A stretch of 64,000 nt of DNA, from positions 1 to 64,000 of the forward strand of contig CAJMFH010000015.1 in the NCBI GenBank assembly GCA_905212635.1. Reading direction: 5' to 3'. The notes under the pieces were generated by a model. The model made no database searches and was not told where the DNA came from. It was given only the letters and a program-made list of their open reading frames with translations. Positions 8,726 to 18,253 of this stretch are shown in pieces (the first letter of the stretch is position 1; each line of letters begins with the position of its first letter). The position numbers were made by a program, and so were the translations under genes. The stretch is from an uncultured Lachnoclostridium sp. (GTDB lineage Bacteria > Bacillota > Clostridia > Lachnospirales > Lachnospiraceae).

Positions 8726-8966
8726 GATAAAACCTCACTTTCCTTACATGTTAATTCCATTATAAGAAATATGCGGCTTCTTTTTTGTCAAATATTGTCA
8801 TTTGTCAAAAAAACTTTCGTTCTTCTTCGACACATTGTTTTCTTTTTTTCATATTTCCTTTTTTATCCTGCACATTGTGCCGCATAGTTTCGGTGCGCTT
8901 GGTTCATACTTTTTAGTACTGGCAGAATCGACAGATCATTCTGCTGTATGGAAAGGAGAAATTGGA
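8726..8966. other. Divergent intergenic region between the MPN-like gene and yyaC
   Basis: On the minus strand there is a TATAAT at 8759-8764; the nearest TTGACA (8786-8791) is 21 bp away, too far for a standard promoter. Three closely spaced TTTGACA/TGACAAT-like repeats (8786-8808) could be protein-binding sites. On the plus strand no standard vegetative promoter is visible before yyaC, consistent with a sporulation sigma factor, but I cannot assign one. Confidence 0.4.
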
Positions 8967-9539
8967 TTGACTCATTATTTTAATCCTGGCGATCCGCTCG
9001 CCCTTCGTCATTTTACAAAAACCCTGTCCTCTCTTTTGGAAAAAGAGGATCTGACCGGCCGCGATATTGTGATCCTTTGCATCGGATCTGACCGCGCCAC
9101 CGGCGATTCCCTTGGTCCTATGGTCGGACATCAGCTCGCGCGTATACAAAAAAACTTCCACCTTTATGGCACACTGAAAAATCCCGTGCATGCCAAAAAC
9201 TTGGAAGATGCTTTAACATTTATTGAATTAAATCATAAAAACCCTTTTATCATCGCGATCGACGCCTCTCTTGGTGTCGCCGAGCACATCGGCTACATCA
9301 CCTTGGGCGAAGGCTCTCTGGCACCCGGTGTCGGCGTAGCAAAAAAACTCCCTGCCGTCGGCGACCTGTGTATCACAGGCATCGTCAATCTCTCCGGTTT
9401 CGGAGGGCAGATGCTGCTCCAGACCACACGCCTCAGTCTGGTCATAGAGCTTGCCTCCTTTATCGCGAGCGGACTGCGCCGCTGTCTGTGCGTGCCGGGA
9501 GTATCACAATTCCGTTCTTCCCTGCAACGCGCGAAATAA
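8967..9539 (+). CDS. yyaC: Spore protease YyaC
   Basis: 190-aa YyaC, related to the germination protease GPR and made in the forespore in Bacillus. Diagnostic segments are VILCIGSDRATGDSLGPMVG (~35-55), YGTLKNPVHAKNL, IIAIDASLG, LGEGSLAPGVGVAKKLPAVGD and ITGIVNLSGFGG. The frame is open to an ATG at 8802, but those 55 codons encode hydrophobic AT-rich sequence unlike YyaC. AAGGAG eight bases before the TTG at 8967 gives a length close to the family (~200 aa). Its 3' end overlaps the convergent recR by 36 bp. Confidence 0.85.
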   Translation: MTHYFNPGDPLALRHFTKTLSSLLEKEDLTGRDIVILCIGSDRATGDSLGPMVGHQLARIQKNFHLYGTLKNPVHAKNLEDALTFIELNHKNPFIIAIDASLGVAEHIGYITLGEGSLAPGVGVAKKLPAVGDLCITGIVNLSGFGGQMLLQTTRLSLVIELASFIASGLRRCLCVPGVSQFRSSLQRAK

Positions 9540-10103
9540 CGTAACTTCATCAATATACTCAAGGTCTCCGCCGACGGGTACACCGCTTGCAATACGCGTC
9601 ACTTTAATGCCAACCGGCTTTAACAGTTTGCTGATATACATCGCGGTTGCTTCCCCTTCCAGAGAAGAATTGGTCGCAATAATCACTTCCTCAACCTCTT
9701 CGGTCTGAAGCCGCTGCATCAGTTCCTTCAGGCGGATATCTGCCGGCGTGATGCCAAGACTCGGATTGATCGCGCCTTGCAGTACATGGTACAGTCCTCT
9801 ATACTGCCCGGTTTTTTCGTAAGCCGCCAGATCTCTCGTATCTTCCACAACCATGATCGTCTTTTGATCACGCTTCGGATCCGAACAGATCGGGCAGATT
9901 TCCTGATCCGTCAAAGTAAAACATTTTTTGCAGTAACGTACATTTTTCTTCGCTGCGGTAATCGCTCCCGCCAGATTTTCCACGCGTTCCTGCGGCATAT
10001 TGAGGATATGAAATGCAAGTCTCTGCGCCGACTTTGCGCCGATACTCGGCAGCGCCGCCAGTTCCTCGATCAGATGGTTGATGGAATCCGAATACGTATT
10101 CAT
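9504..10103 (-). CDS. recR: Recombination mediator protein RecR
   Basis: 199-aa RecR, which with RecO/RecF loads RecA on gapped DNA. Helix-hairpin-helix LPSIGAKSAQRLAFHIL (~18-34), four-Cys zinc finger with CKKC...CPIC (~57-72), and the TOPRIM domain with VVEDTRDLAAYEKTG (~84-98) and ATNSSLEGEATAMY (~142-155). It starts in the TAATG overlap with ybaB and is the last gene of dnaX-ybaB-recR. Confidence 0.97.
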   Translation of the reverse strand: MNTYSDSINHLIEELAALPSIGAKSAQRLAFHILNMPQERVENLAGAITAAKKNVRYCKKCFTLTDQEICPICSDPKRDQKTIMVVEDTRDLAAYEKTGQYRGLYHVLQGAINPSLGITPADIRLKELMQRLQTEEVEEVIIATNSSLEGEATAMYISKLLKPVGIKVTRIASGVPVGGDLEYIDEVTLFRALQGRTEL

Positions 10104-10453
10104 TAAAATGGAAATCCTCCGCCAAGATTTAATCCACCGGTCAATGCTTCCATCGCTTTGGCACTATCGGCTTCCATCATACGCAATGCCTCGTTGGTCG
10201 CTGCCACGATCAGATCCTCTAACATCTCGATGTCATCCGGATCCACTACTTCTTCTGACAATTTGACGGACAACACTTCTTTTTTTCCGGAAACTTTTAC
10301 CGTAACGGCTCCGCCGCCTGCTGTCGCTTCAAATTCTTTTTCTTCCATTTCCTTCTGCTGCTCTTCCATCTGACGTTGCATTTTCTGCGCCTGCTTCATC
10401 AGATTGTTCATATTTCCAGGCATTCCTCCCTGAAATCCTCCACGTCTAGCCAT
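10103..10453 (-). CDS. YbaB/EbfC family nucleoid-associated protein
   Basis: 116-aa DNA-binding protein of the YbaB/EbfC family. The N-terminus is Gly/Met-rich, followed by a long helix (NNLMKQAQKMQRQMEEQQKEMEEKE), a beta hairpin (VTVKVSGKKEVLSVKLSEEVVDPDD), and a C-terminal helix with EALRMMEADSAKAMEALTGG. The dnaX-ybaB-recR order is one of the most conserved in bacteria. Its stop codon overlaps the recR start. Confidence 0.93.
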   Translation of the reverse strand: MARRGGFQGGMPGNMNNLMKQAQKMQRQMEEQQKEMEEKEFEATAGGGAVTVKVSGKKEVLSVKLSEEVVDPDDIEMLEDLIVAATNEALRMMEADSAKAMEALTGGLNLGGGFPF

Positions 10454-10476
10454 TGTTATATACCTCTCTTTTCATT

Positions 10477-12042
10477 TTATTCTACTGTTTCTATGACAAT
10501 ATCATTTCCATCAAACATTCCCCGAAGTTCAGGCAATGCGTCATATTCACGCTGACTTTCTACATATTTATACTCAATTGCCACCGTTTTGTCAAGTACC
10601 TCTGCCGCCGCATCGGATACTGCTTTCCGGTTCTCCTCCTGCAAAGCAAAATACGAATAGCCGGTTTCCTTGGAAAACGCAATGACCAGATTCCCGTTAT
10701 CATTTACGGTAAGTGTCACCATGTCAAGCATGGCTTTGGACACCGGATCGAGTTGATTCAGCACCTGCTGCCAGTTCCCGACAAGCTGCTTTACCTCCTG
10801 CGGTACCGCACTTGCCCGCAGTTTTGGTACCGGTTTTTCCACTTCTTTCAGCGTTCCAGCTGCCGTTTCCGAAGTCTGCATAACCACACCTTTTTCCAAC
10901 TGGTGTTCAAGATTGTGTACCCGGTTTACCAGCGAATCGTAGTCTTTTTCCATCTCCGGTTTTCCAAGTTTTAACAGTGCAATTTCAAACAGAACACGTT
11001 TTTGCGATGCATATTTCATCTGATTTTCCACATCCGAAAGGACACGGATATAACGGAAGATCATCTCCGTTTCCAGCAGTTTGCTCACTTCAATCAGTGT
11101 CTGGCAGTTTTCCTCGGACATATCCACGATCTTTTCTGGATGCTCCGTCGTTTTCGCCATCAACAGGTTACGAAGATACCAGATCAGTTCATCGCAAAAG
11201 CGGGTCAGATCTTTTCCGGCAGCGATCACTTCATCGAGCATAGAGATCATGCCTGCTACATCGTCATTTGCTAAAATTTTCACAAAGTCTGCATAGACTT
11301 CCGTATCGACTGCTCCAAGCACTTTCAATACTTTTTCATAAGTCAGTTTCTCGCCAAAATAAAAGGAAATACACTGCTCCAGAAGACTCAATCCATCTCG
11401 CAGTGCGCCATCTGCCAGTTTGGCAATGTACAAAAGTGCCTTTTCTTCTGCTTCAATTCCCTCTTTATCCAACAGTTCTTTCAGACGGTCAGCAATCGTC
11501 TGTACCGAGATCCGCTTAAAATCGTACCGCTGACAGCGCGAAAGAATCGTCAGCGGAATCTTATGCACCTCTGTCGTCGCCAAGATAAAGATCAGATATG
11601 ACGGCGGCTCTTCCAACGTTTTCAAAAGTGCATTAAAGGCACTTGTCGTCAACATATGCACCTCGTCGATAATATATACTTTGTATTTTCCATTTGCCGG
11701 AGAATACTGCACTTCTTCGATAACCTGACGAATGTCGTCCACTTTATTATTGGATGCGGCATCCATCTCGATCACATTCATCGAAGATCCCTCTGCGATG
11801 GAGCGGCACATGGCACACTCGCCGCAAGGTCCTTTTTCTCCCGGATTTTCACAGTTTACCGCTTTGGCAAAGATTTTTGCCACAGTAGTTTTACCGGTTC
11901 CCCGCGTCCCACAAAAAAGATACGCATGACCGATATGATTGGATTTGATCTGATTTTTCAAGGTCGTGACAATGTGATCCTGTCCCTTGACATCCTCAAA
12001 ATTATCCGGTCTGAATTTACGATATAATGCCTGATAAGACAT
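10477..12042 (-). CDS. dnaX: DNA polymerase III subunits gamma/tau
   Basis: 521-aa clamp-loader ATPase. AAA+ module with Walker A GTRGTGKTT (~45-53), a zinc-binding insert with CENPGEKGPCGECAMC (~64-79), Walker B IIDEVHML (~124-131), and sensor/arginine-finger region LSRCQRYDFKRI (~166-178). Domain III and a shorter tau-specific C-terminus follow. No clear A-rich frameshift signal for a separate gamma form was noticed. It starts the dnaX-ybaB-recR unit, 20 bp after pfk. Confidence 0.96.
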   Translation of the reverse strand: MSYQALYRKFRPDNFEDVKGQDHIVTTLKNQIKSNHIGHAYLFCGTRGTGKTTVAKIFAKAVNCENPGEKGPCGECAMCRSIAEGSSMNVIEMDAASNNKVDDIRQVIEEVQYSPANGKYKVYIIDEVHMLTTSAFNALLKTLEEPPSYLIFILATTEVHKIPLTILSRCQRYDFKRISVQTIADRLKELLDKEGIEAEEKALLYIAKLADGALRDGLSLLEQCISFYFGEKLTYEKVLKVLGAVDTEVYADFVKILANDDVAGMISMLDEVIAAGKDLTRFCDELIWYLRNLLMAKTTEHPEKIVDMSEENCQTLIEVSKLLETEMIFRYIRVLSDVENQMKYASQKRVLFEIALLKLGKPEMEKDYDSLVNRVHNLEHQLEKGVVMQTSETAAGTLKEVEKPVPKLRASAVPQEVKQLVGNWQQVLNQLDPVSKAMLDMVTLTVNDNGNLVIAFSKETGYSYFALQEENRKAVSDAAAEVLDKTVAIEYKYVESQREYDALPELRGMFDGNDIVIETVE

Positions 12043-12062
12043 AGTTTCCTCCGTTCTTCTCC

Positions 12063-13136
12063 TTAATCACCAAAGCAGATGCCAAGACTTTTGGCTTCTT
12101 TGATAATGGAAGAATTTGGGTCTACCATTTTTAATTTGCCTGCCACTTCGGAAAGTGGAACCGGCACGATCTCATCCCCATGAAATCCGACCATATAACC
12201 AAATTTTTCCTCCAGCATGAGAGACGCAGCGGCTGCTCCCAGACGGGTAGAGATCACGCGGTCATACGCACATGGACTTCCGCCGCGCTGCGTGTGTCCC
12301 GGAACCGTAATACGGATTTCCTGACCGGTGCGCTCTTCAATCTCGGCTCCGATCTTATAAGAAACACTCGGATAAGGATTATTTTTTAATTTCTGTTTGT
12401 ATTCTTTTTTTGTAAGTGCTGCATCTTCTTTGGAAATAGCACCTTCCGCTACCGCAAGGATGGAGAAGCGTTTTCCCTCGTTTGTCCGTTTCTCGATCGC
12501 GGCAATGACGGAATCAATATCGTACGGAATCTCCGGAAGAAGAATGACATCTGCCCCACCGGCAATTCCGGCATGAAGTGTAAGCCATCCAACTTTATGT
12601 CCCATTACTTCAACGATAAATACACGCCCGTGAGAGTATGCCGTCGTATGAATGCAGTCAATACATTCTGTCGCAATATCTACGGCACTCTGGAATCCAA
12701 ATGTCATATCTGTTCCGTAAATATCATTGTCGATTGTCTTCGGAAGTCCTATGACATTCAGCCCTTCTTCACTGAGAAGATTTGCCGTTTTCTGCGTTCC
12801 ATTTCCCCCTAGGATTACGAGACAGTCCAATTTGAGGTCTTGATACGTTTTCTTCATTGCCTCAACCTTGTCCAATCCATTGGCATCGGGTTTCCGCATA
12901 TGCTTAAATGGTTGTCTGGAAGATCCGAGGATCGTTCCGCCCAGCGTCAGGATTCCGGAAAAATCAGATGGTTCCATTTTGCGGTAATTTCCGTAAATCA
13001 ATCCTTTATACCCTTCTAAAATTCCATATATCTCAATGTCCTTGTCCGCAGCATAAAGTGCTTTTGCCACGCCACGCATTGTCGCATTCAGTGCTTGGCA
13101 GTCGCCGCCGCTTGTCAAAAAGGCTGCTCGTTTCAT
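12063..13136 (-). CDS. pfkA: 6-phosphofructokinase, group III type, possibly PPi-dependent
   Basis: 357-aa phosphofructokinase converting fructose 6-phosphate to the 1,6-bisphosphate. N-terminal LTSGGDCQALNATMRG, phosphoryl-donor loop VILGGNGTQKTA (~93-104), active-site GLPKTIDNDIYG (~117-128), then MGHKVGWL and the C-terminal GHTQRGGSPCAYDR. ATP-type enzymes usually have PGTIDND and GGDGS; the Lys in PKTIDND is the residue typical of PPi-dependent enzymes, so the donor is uncertain. The frame is open nine codons upstream, but GAGAGG ten bases before ATG 13136 fixes MKRAAFLT. Confidence 0.9.
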   Translation of the reverse strand: MKRAAFLTSGGDCQALNATMRGVAKALYAADKDIEIYGILEGYKGLIYGNYRKMEPSDFSGILTLGGTILGSSRQPFKHMRKPDANGLDKVEAMKKTYQDLKLDCLVILGGNGTQKTANLLSEEGLNVIGLPKTIDNDIYGTDMTFGFQSAVDIATECIDCIHTTAYSHGRVFIVEVMGHKVGWLTLHAGIAGGADVILLPEIPYDIDSVIAAIEKRTNEGKRFSILAVAEGAISKEDAALTKKEYKQKLKNNPYPSVSYKIGAEIEERTGQEIRITVPGHTQRGGSPCAYDRVISTRLGAAAASLMLEEKFGYMVGFHGDEIVPVPLSEVAGKLKMVDPNSSIIKEAKSLGICFGD

Positions 13137-13214
13137 CACTAAATCATCCTCTCTTTGATACACATGATTTTTATTAACGTCGTATACTATTTTTCTTCAA
13201 AACCTTTTCATTGT

Positions 13215-15293
13215 TTATAACATAAATTTTTTAATCAATTGCTGCATGGTCGAAACATTTGCCCGACTTTCCGAAACCATATCGCTGGCACGAACCGTTG
13301 CCCCGGCAAGTACATTCGTTTTATCAGCCACATCCGAAACTCCGGCCGCCGATTCACTTATTGCCTGACCGATCACTTCCAGAGATTGGACTATCTCATC
13401 CATCGCTTTTTGCAGTGTCTCCATACGGGCGTGAATATCTACCATAAAATTCTCGAAAGTGGTCGCATCTTCGCTGTACATTTCTCCCAATTTGCCGAAA
13501 TCTTTGTAATCCTTCATTACCGTATTTTCCAAAAATCCTGTAGATGTTCCGATACAAGTCTGCATGTTCTTTGTCGCCTCTTGCACTTCCTCTACCATTT
13601 TCTTAATATCATCTGCCGAAACCTGCGTCTGTCCGGCAAGACTACCAATCTCAGATGCCACTACTGCAAATCCTTTCCCTGCTTCTCCGGCTCTCGCCGC
13701 CTCAATGGAGGCATTCAGTGCCAAAAGATTGGTCTGCTCTGAGATCTCACTAATTGTCTGCACCAGCTCATGGATTTTGGAAACTGCCGCCGCCTGCTGC
13801 AGGGCCGAATCCGATTTTTCTTTCAAATCCGCATAAATTTCCATAGTACGTTCGTTTGCTTCTCTGGTATGTTCTTTCAAATTTTTTGCGCGTTCTTTAA
13901 TCTCTTTGGATATTTCACTTCCTTGAACGGATGCCTGATTGATATCCTGTACATTTCCATTTACATTATCCACATTTTTCAAGATTGCTTCCATGGTAGA
14001 GGCTGATTCCTGCATTCCGGCAGACATCTGTTCCATCGTAGCTGAATTATCCTGACAAAGTTCATTGGTTTCTTCCATCGTCTTCTCCAAGATGCCAATG
14101 CCATCATTTACAACAGTACATGAATTTTCAATCTGTCCGGCCATATTTCCGAGTTCTCCACTCATAACAGCCACTTCCTGAGCCATAACACCAATTTCAT
14201 CTTTCCGCTTGGACAACAGTGCAACGCGCTCGTCCTTTTGGAGATTTAATTGTGCAATTTTAGCAATAACCGACGTAATCTGCTTCATCGGTTTTGCTAT
14301 CGTTCCACTTATGAACCAGCTGCAAATACTTGTCAGAATAAACGCCGCTATCAGATACAATATCATTGTTTTAAGAAGAGCTTTTGAATTCGCCTCAATA
14401 TCTGCCACCGGAGCCGTCAATATATACTTCATGCCATTTTGAAGGGTCTGGTACGCCATCTTTTTCTCTTCGCCCTGATAATGATAACCAAGAACGGTAT
14501 TCTCTTTGTCTGCATCCGCGACAATCGCGCCTACTTCTGCTGCTTTCTCTTCCAGTTTATCACCCAGCTGAAATTCTTTGTGCTGTACAAAACCACCCTC
14601 GGAATCCACAAGACAAGAATACCCATTCTCATAAATCGTCGCTTCTTCAACCTGCTTTTGAATGGTATCCAAACTGATATCCATACCAATAATTCCTACT
14701 GACACATCATCAATATAAATCGGTATTACATAAGAAATCATTGTAACATTGATATTCTCATTAAGATACGGATTCATCCATGTTGGTTTTTTATTTTCTA
14801 CCGGAATATAGTACCATCCCACATGTTCCAAATCAGTTTTGTCATATGTACTAAAATCCGTCGGCTCTACACTTTCAAAGCCATCATCTGTAGAATTTCG
14901 TGTCAGAAAAACCCCGGATGTCGGCGGCGTAAAATCGGGATTATATCTTGCATACGCTGTCAATGCTCCGTCTGTATTCTCTGCAAAACGCAGCACCGTA
15001 TTTTCAATCTTTTTTGTATAATTTTCTACATAATTCGAACTGGTCTTAAATGAATCAAAATCATCCAGCTCACTTACAGCGATCTCTGTCAATGTCGCTA
15101 CCGATTGCTGTATTCCCGATAAGATGCTGTCCAATTTTGCCTTTGTCTCCTCCGACTTGGCAAGCATCAATGTTTCCGAATCCTCCGTCGCCATATGTCC
15201 CGAATAATAATAACTTAAACCACCCAGACTAAGTCCCATTATCAACGCACATATCACTGCAATTGCTACAATTCTTTTTCTTATTGTGTTCAC
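13215..15293 (-). CDS. Methyl-accepting chemotaxis protein with a dCache-type sensor
   Basis: 692-aa chemoreceptor. One transmembrane helix near residues 8-30 and one near ~290-312 enclose a ~260-residue extracellular region with dCache-like features (GVFLTRNSTDDGFE, YYIPVENKKPTWMNPYLN, ISYVIPIYIDDVSVGIIGMDISL). A HAMP linker follows, then a long helical signalling domain with the CheA/CheW hairpin ISEQTNLLALNASIEAARAG (~540-560). GAGGGG nine bases before the GTG at 15293 sets the start; ATG codons further upstream have no ribosome site. Ligand unknown. Its neighbour is a diguanylate cyclase with a similar topology. Confidence 0.92.
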   Translation of the reverse strand: MNTIRKRIVAIAVICALIMGLSLGGLSYYYSGHMATEDSETLMLAKSEETKAKLDSILSGIQQSVATLTEIAVSELDDFDSFKTSSNYVENYTKKIENTVLRFAENTDGALTAYARYNPDFTPPTSGVFLTRNSTDDGFESVEPTDFSTYDKTDLEHVGWYYIPVENKKPTWMNPYLNENINVTMISYVIPIYIDDVSVGIIGMDISLDTIQKQVEEATIYENGYSCLVDSEGGFVQHKEFQLGDKLEEKAAEVGAIVADADKENTVLGYHYQGEEKKMAYQTLQNGMKYILTAPVADIEANSKALLKTMILYLIAAFILTSICSWFISGTIAKPMKQITSVIAKIAQLNLQKDERVALLSKRKDEIGVMAQEVAVMSGELGNMAGQIENSCTVVNDGIGILEKTMEETNELCQDNSATMEQMSAGMQESASTMEAILKNVDNVNGNVQDINQASVQGSEISKEIKERAKNLKEHTREANERTMEIYADLKEKSDSALQQAAAVSKIHELVQTISEISEQTNLLALNASIEAARAGEAGKGFAVVASEIGSLAGQTQVSADDIKKMVEEVQEATKNMQTCIGTSTGFLENTVMKDYKDFGKLGEMYSEDATTFENFMVDIHARMETLQKAMDEIVQSLEVIGQAISESAAGVSDVADKTNVLAGATVRASDMVSESRANVSTMQQLIKKFML

Positions 15294-15366
15294 TAAAATC
15301 AACCCCTCTTTAATTACAAATTTAATCTTGAACCGAAACGGTTTCCTGCATAAAACTGTTGAATCA

Positions 15367-15395
15367 AGGATACCATTTTTCCACTTTTTTTTCAA
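15367..15395 (-). promoter_or_regulatory. Promoter of the chemoreceptor gene
   Basis: TTGAAA (15390-15395), 17-bp spacer, TATCCT (15367-15372). A small AACCGTTTCGGTT dyad lies in the untranslated leader. Confidence 0.6.
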
Positions 15396-15421
15396 TATTT
15401 TTTAGGTTTTTTATTGTTTTT

Positions 15422-16714
15422 TTATACAGATTGCTTTTGCTTCTCGCAAACCACTTGGTCTCTTCCGTTCCTTTTTCCCTCATAAAGTGCGCAGTCCGCG
15501 CCTTTCACCATGGATTCAATGCTCTTTTCACAATCTCCTGCTGCCACTCCGATCGTCAGCGTGACATGAAAACAGTCATTGTGATAACGCAGTTCCGTGC
15601 GATGTAATTTCTCCATAAGCTGTTTTGCAAAATTTACAGATTCTTCCAGTGTGAAGCGTTTGAATATGATCAAAAACTCCTCGCCGCCCCAGCGCGACAC
15701 ATACCCCTGTCTGCCAACCTGAGTCTGCAACAGATCGGACACCCTGCGCAACACCATATCGCCACAGTCATGTCCATAGCGGTCATTAAATTTTTTGAAG
15801 AAATCAATATCTGCGATTGCAATGGAAAACGGCTCTCCGCTGTCCTTCGCTTCGTCTTTTACCTGTTTCATCCATATCTCGCCATAATGACGATTATACA
15901 GCCCGGTCAGAGAATCCCTTTGTACCAGATCCCGGAGCGACTGCTGCATACGAACTGCTGTCCCTGCCATCTGACCGATCTCATCCCTGCGCTTTGTCAG
16001 AGATTCACTGAGTTCCACCGTAAAGTCTCCCTCTTCCACATTTCCGAGGAATCGCTGCAACTGGCGTAACACACGATTCAGCCGGTCTGCATAATTCCAA
16101 ATGACAAATACGAGAAGGATCATCGCCAAAAGCACCAGCGTTAAAATCGGCAGAACGCTCTTCCACACGATGCCGTTCACATAATCCGATGCTTTTCCGG
16201 CAAACACCATTCCCACACACTCGTCATTTTCATCAAACAACGGGCAGTAATACGAAAAGTAGTTTTCTTTTCCGATCGTTGATTTTGTGTAAAAATGCGC
16301 CTGCTGGCTGTCGTACACTTCTTTTTTTATGACGCTGTTAATCCGTGTTCCCACGATTGGCTCATTATTTTCGTCTTTGATCGTCGTTATGACACGAAGA
16401 TCTTTGTAAAATATGGTAATATCGGTTCCGGAACACTCTTTATAATGTTCAAAAAATTTTAACGCTCCCTCTACTTTTTTCCCGCCTTTGTACAATGTAT
16501 TTGATGCACTGTCATAGGCATACTCCCCGGGATAGGTCTCTTCGTACAGATACATCGTCATCTGCGCCACATTTTCAAGACCGGACTCCACTTCCTGATA
16601 TATTGACTTCTCCGTCTGGCTGATACTGCAAATGATGATACATATCCCAAATATCAGCACCGGCAACAATGTTGCCCGCAGCATCGACGTTCGTAATTTT
16701 GTTCGTTTTTTCAT
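15422..16714 (-). CDS. Membrane-bound diguanylate cyclase (Cache sensor, HAMP, GGDEF)
   Basis: 430-aa enzyme making cyclic di-GMP. Transmembrane helices at about residues 10-32 and 188-210 flank an extracellular sCache-like domain (ALKFFEHYKECSGTDITIFYKD, ENYFSYYCPLFDENDECVGMVFAGK). A HAMP linker precedes the GGDEF domain (~265-425): RDSLTGLYNRHYG, IADIDFFKKFNDRYGH and the active site RWGGEEF. No RxxD inhibitory site is obvious upstream of GGEEF. GTGAGG seven bases before ATG 16714 decides the start. Confidence 0.92.
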   Translation of the reverse strand: MKKRTKLRTSMLRATLLPVLIFGICIIICSISQTEKSIYQEVESGLENVAQMTMYLYEETYPGEYAYDSASNTLYKGGKKVEGALKFFEHYKECSGTDITIFYKDLRVITTIKDENNEPIVGTRINSVIKKEVYDSQQAHFYTKSTIGKENYFSYYCPLFDENDECVGMVFAGKASDYVNGIVWKSVLPILTLVLLAMILLVFVIWNYADRLNRVLRQLQRFLGNVEEGDFTVELSESLTKRRDEIGQMAGTAVRMQQSLRDLVQRDSLTGLYNRHYGEIWMKQVKDEAKDSGEPFSIAIADIDFFKKFNDRYGHDCGDMVLRRVSDLLQTQVGRQGYVSRWGGEEFLIIFKRFTLEESVNFAKQLMEKLHRTELRYHNDCFHVTLTIGVAAGDCEKSIESMVKGADCALYEGKRNGRDQVVCEKQKQSV

Positions 16715-16796
16715 AGGCACCTCACATTTCTCGCATACGCTTTTACCGTTCACTATTCTAATTCTAGTATACTCATTTTTGCCGCTTATTGCAAGC

Positions 16797-16832
16797 AAAA
16801 AGAGAGGAATCCATTGTCCGGATTTCCTCTCT
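16797..16832 (-). terminator. Terminator downstream of nfnB
   Basis: AGAGAGGAA (16801-16809) pairs with TTCCTCTCT (16824-16832); the minus strand then has five T. The plus strand also continues with T residues, so it may work both ways. Confidence 0.8.
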
Positions 16833-16858
16833 TTTCTATCGCATTCTATGAAACTTTA

Positions 16859-18253
16859 TTATTTACTTTTAATGTACTCGTCGATTGCCTTTGCCGCTTC
16901 TTTTCCCGCTCCCATCGCAAGGATTACGGTAGCTGCTCCGGTTACGGCATCTCCACCGGCATACACACCTTCACGTGTCGTCTCACCTTTTTCATCTTTG
17001 GTGATCAGACATCCACGGTTGTTGGCATCCAGTCCCGGTGTCGTAGAACGGATCAATGGGTTCGGACTTGTACCGATTGACATGATTACAGAATCTACGT
17101 CAAGGACAAATTCGCTGCCTTCTTTTACGATCGGACGGCGGCGTCCGCTCTCATCCGGCTCACCGAGTTCCATCTCCACGCATTTCATACCGGATACCAG
17201 ACCATCCTCATCACCAAGGATCTCTACCGGATTATGAAGTGTCTTGAAGATGATTCCCTCTTCTTCTGCATGCTCTACTTCTTCTTTTCTTGCAGGAAGC
17301 TCTTCCATACCACGGCGGTATACAATGTAAACTTCTTCTGCACCAAGACGTTTTGCACTTCTTGCAGCATCCATTGCTACGTTACCACCACCAACGACAG
17401 CAACTTTCTTTGCATGCTGGATCGGTGTCTTGCTTCCTTCTTTATAAGCTTTCATCAGGTTAATACGTGTCAGGAATTCATTGGCAGAGTAAACGCCCTT
17501 CAAACTCTCTCCCGGAATGTTCATAAATCTTGGGAGGCCTGCTCCGGATCCTACGTAAACAGCTTCGTTACCCATCTCGAACAATTCATCGATTGTGAGA
17601 ACTTTACCGATTACCATATTGGTCTCTACGTCAACGCCGATGGCTTTCAGGTTGTCAATCTCTTTCTGTACAATTGCTTTTGGAAGACGAAATTCCGGAA
17701 TACCATAAACAAGTACGCCGCCGGCAAGATGAAGTGCTTCGTAAATCGTTACTTTGTAACCCATCTTAGCCAGATCTCCGGCTACGGTAAGTCCACTAGG
17801 GCCGGCTCCGATAACAGCCACTTTATGACCATTCTGCTCCGGCATTTCCGGTGTATCTGTGCAGTGTTCTCTGTGGTAATCTGCCACAAAACGCTCCAAA
17901 CGTCCGATACCAACCGGTTCGCCCTTGATACCACGGACACATTTTCCCTCACACTGGTTTTCCTGTGGACACACACGTCCACATACCGCTGGAAGAGAAG
18001 TGGATTTGGACAGGATTTCAAATGCACCATCCATGTCTTCGTTTGCTACGCGCTCAATAAATGCCGGAATGTCAATCTGTACCGGGCATGCGCTCTGACA
18101 AGGTTTTTTCGGACAGTTGAGACATCTTCTTGCCTCGTTTACTGCCATTTCATAAGTGTAGCCAAGTGCTACTTCATCAAAGTTTTTATTACGAACGTCC
18201 GGATCCTGTACAGGCATCGAACATTTTTTCATATCCATATTACGTTCAGCCAT
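16859..18253 (-). CDS. nfnB: NADPH-binding subunit of NAD-dependent ferredoxin:NADP+ oxidoreductase (NfnB); GltA-like
   Basis: 464-aa flavoprotein related to the glutamate synthase small subunit. Two iron-sulfur Cys clusters at the N-terminus (CLNCPKKPCQSACP ~42-55 and CGRVCPQENQCEGKC ~90-104), then an FAD-binding GAGPSGL motif (~149-155) and an NADPH-binding GGGNVAMDAARSA (~286-298). Paired with the adjacent FAD/[2Fe-2S] subunit it would form the electron-bifurcating NfnAB transhydrogenase linking NADH, reduced ferredoxin and NADPH. Without a GltB gene here, GOGAT activity is less likely. It starts on the base next to the nfnA stop codon. Confidence 0.88.
   Translation of the reverse strand: MAERNMDMKKCSMPVQDPDVRNKNFDEVALGYTYEMAVNEARRCLNCPKKPCQSACPVQIDIPAFIERVANEDMDGAFEILSKSTSLPAVCGRVCPQENQCEGKCVRGIKGEPVGIGRLERFVADYHREHCTDTPEMPEQNGHKVAVIGAGPSGLTVAGDLAKMGYKVTIYEALHLAGGVLVYGIPEFRLPKAIVQKEIDNLKAIGVDVETNMVIGKVLTIDELFEMGNEAVYVGSGAGLPRFMNIPGESLKGVYSANEFLTRINLMKAYKEGSKTPIQHAKKVAVVGGGNVAMDAARSAKRLGAEEVYIVYRRGMEELPARKEEVEHAEEEGIIFKTLHNPVEILGDEDGLVSGMKCVEMELGEPDESGRRRPIVKEGSEFVLDVDSVIMSIGTSPNPLIRSTTPGLDANNRGCLITKDEKGETTREGVYAGGDAVTGAATVILAMGAGKEAAKAIDEYIKSK

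Noticed and set aside
8802..8966. N-terminal 55-codon hydrophobic extension of YyaC
   Set aside because: AT-rich Phe/His-rich sequence without ribosome site; AAGGAG and a TTG at 8967 give the normal length.
16859..18253. Glutamate synthase small subunit working in a GOGAT
   Set aside because: No gltB is nearby and the adjacent gene encodes the NfnA-type FAD/[2Fe-2S] subunit, so NfnAB is the better reading.
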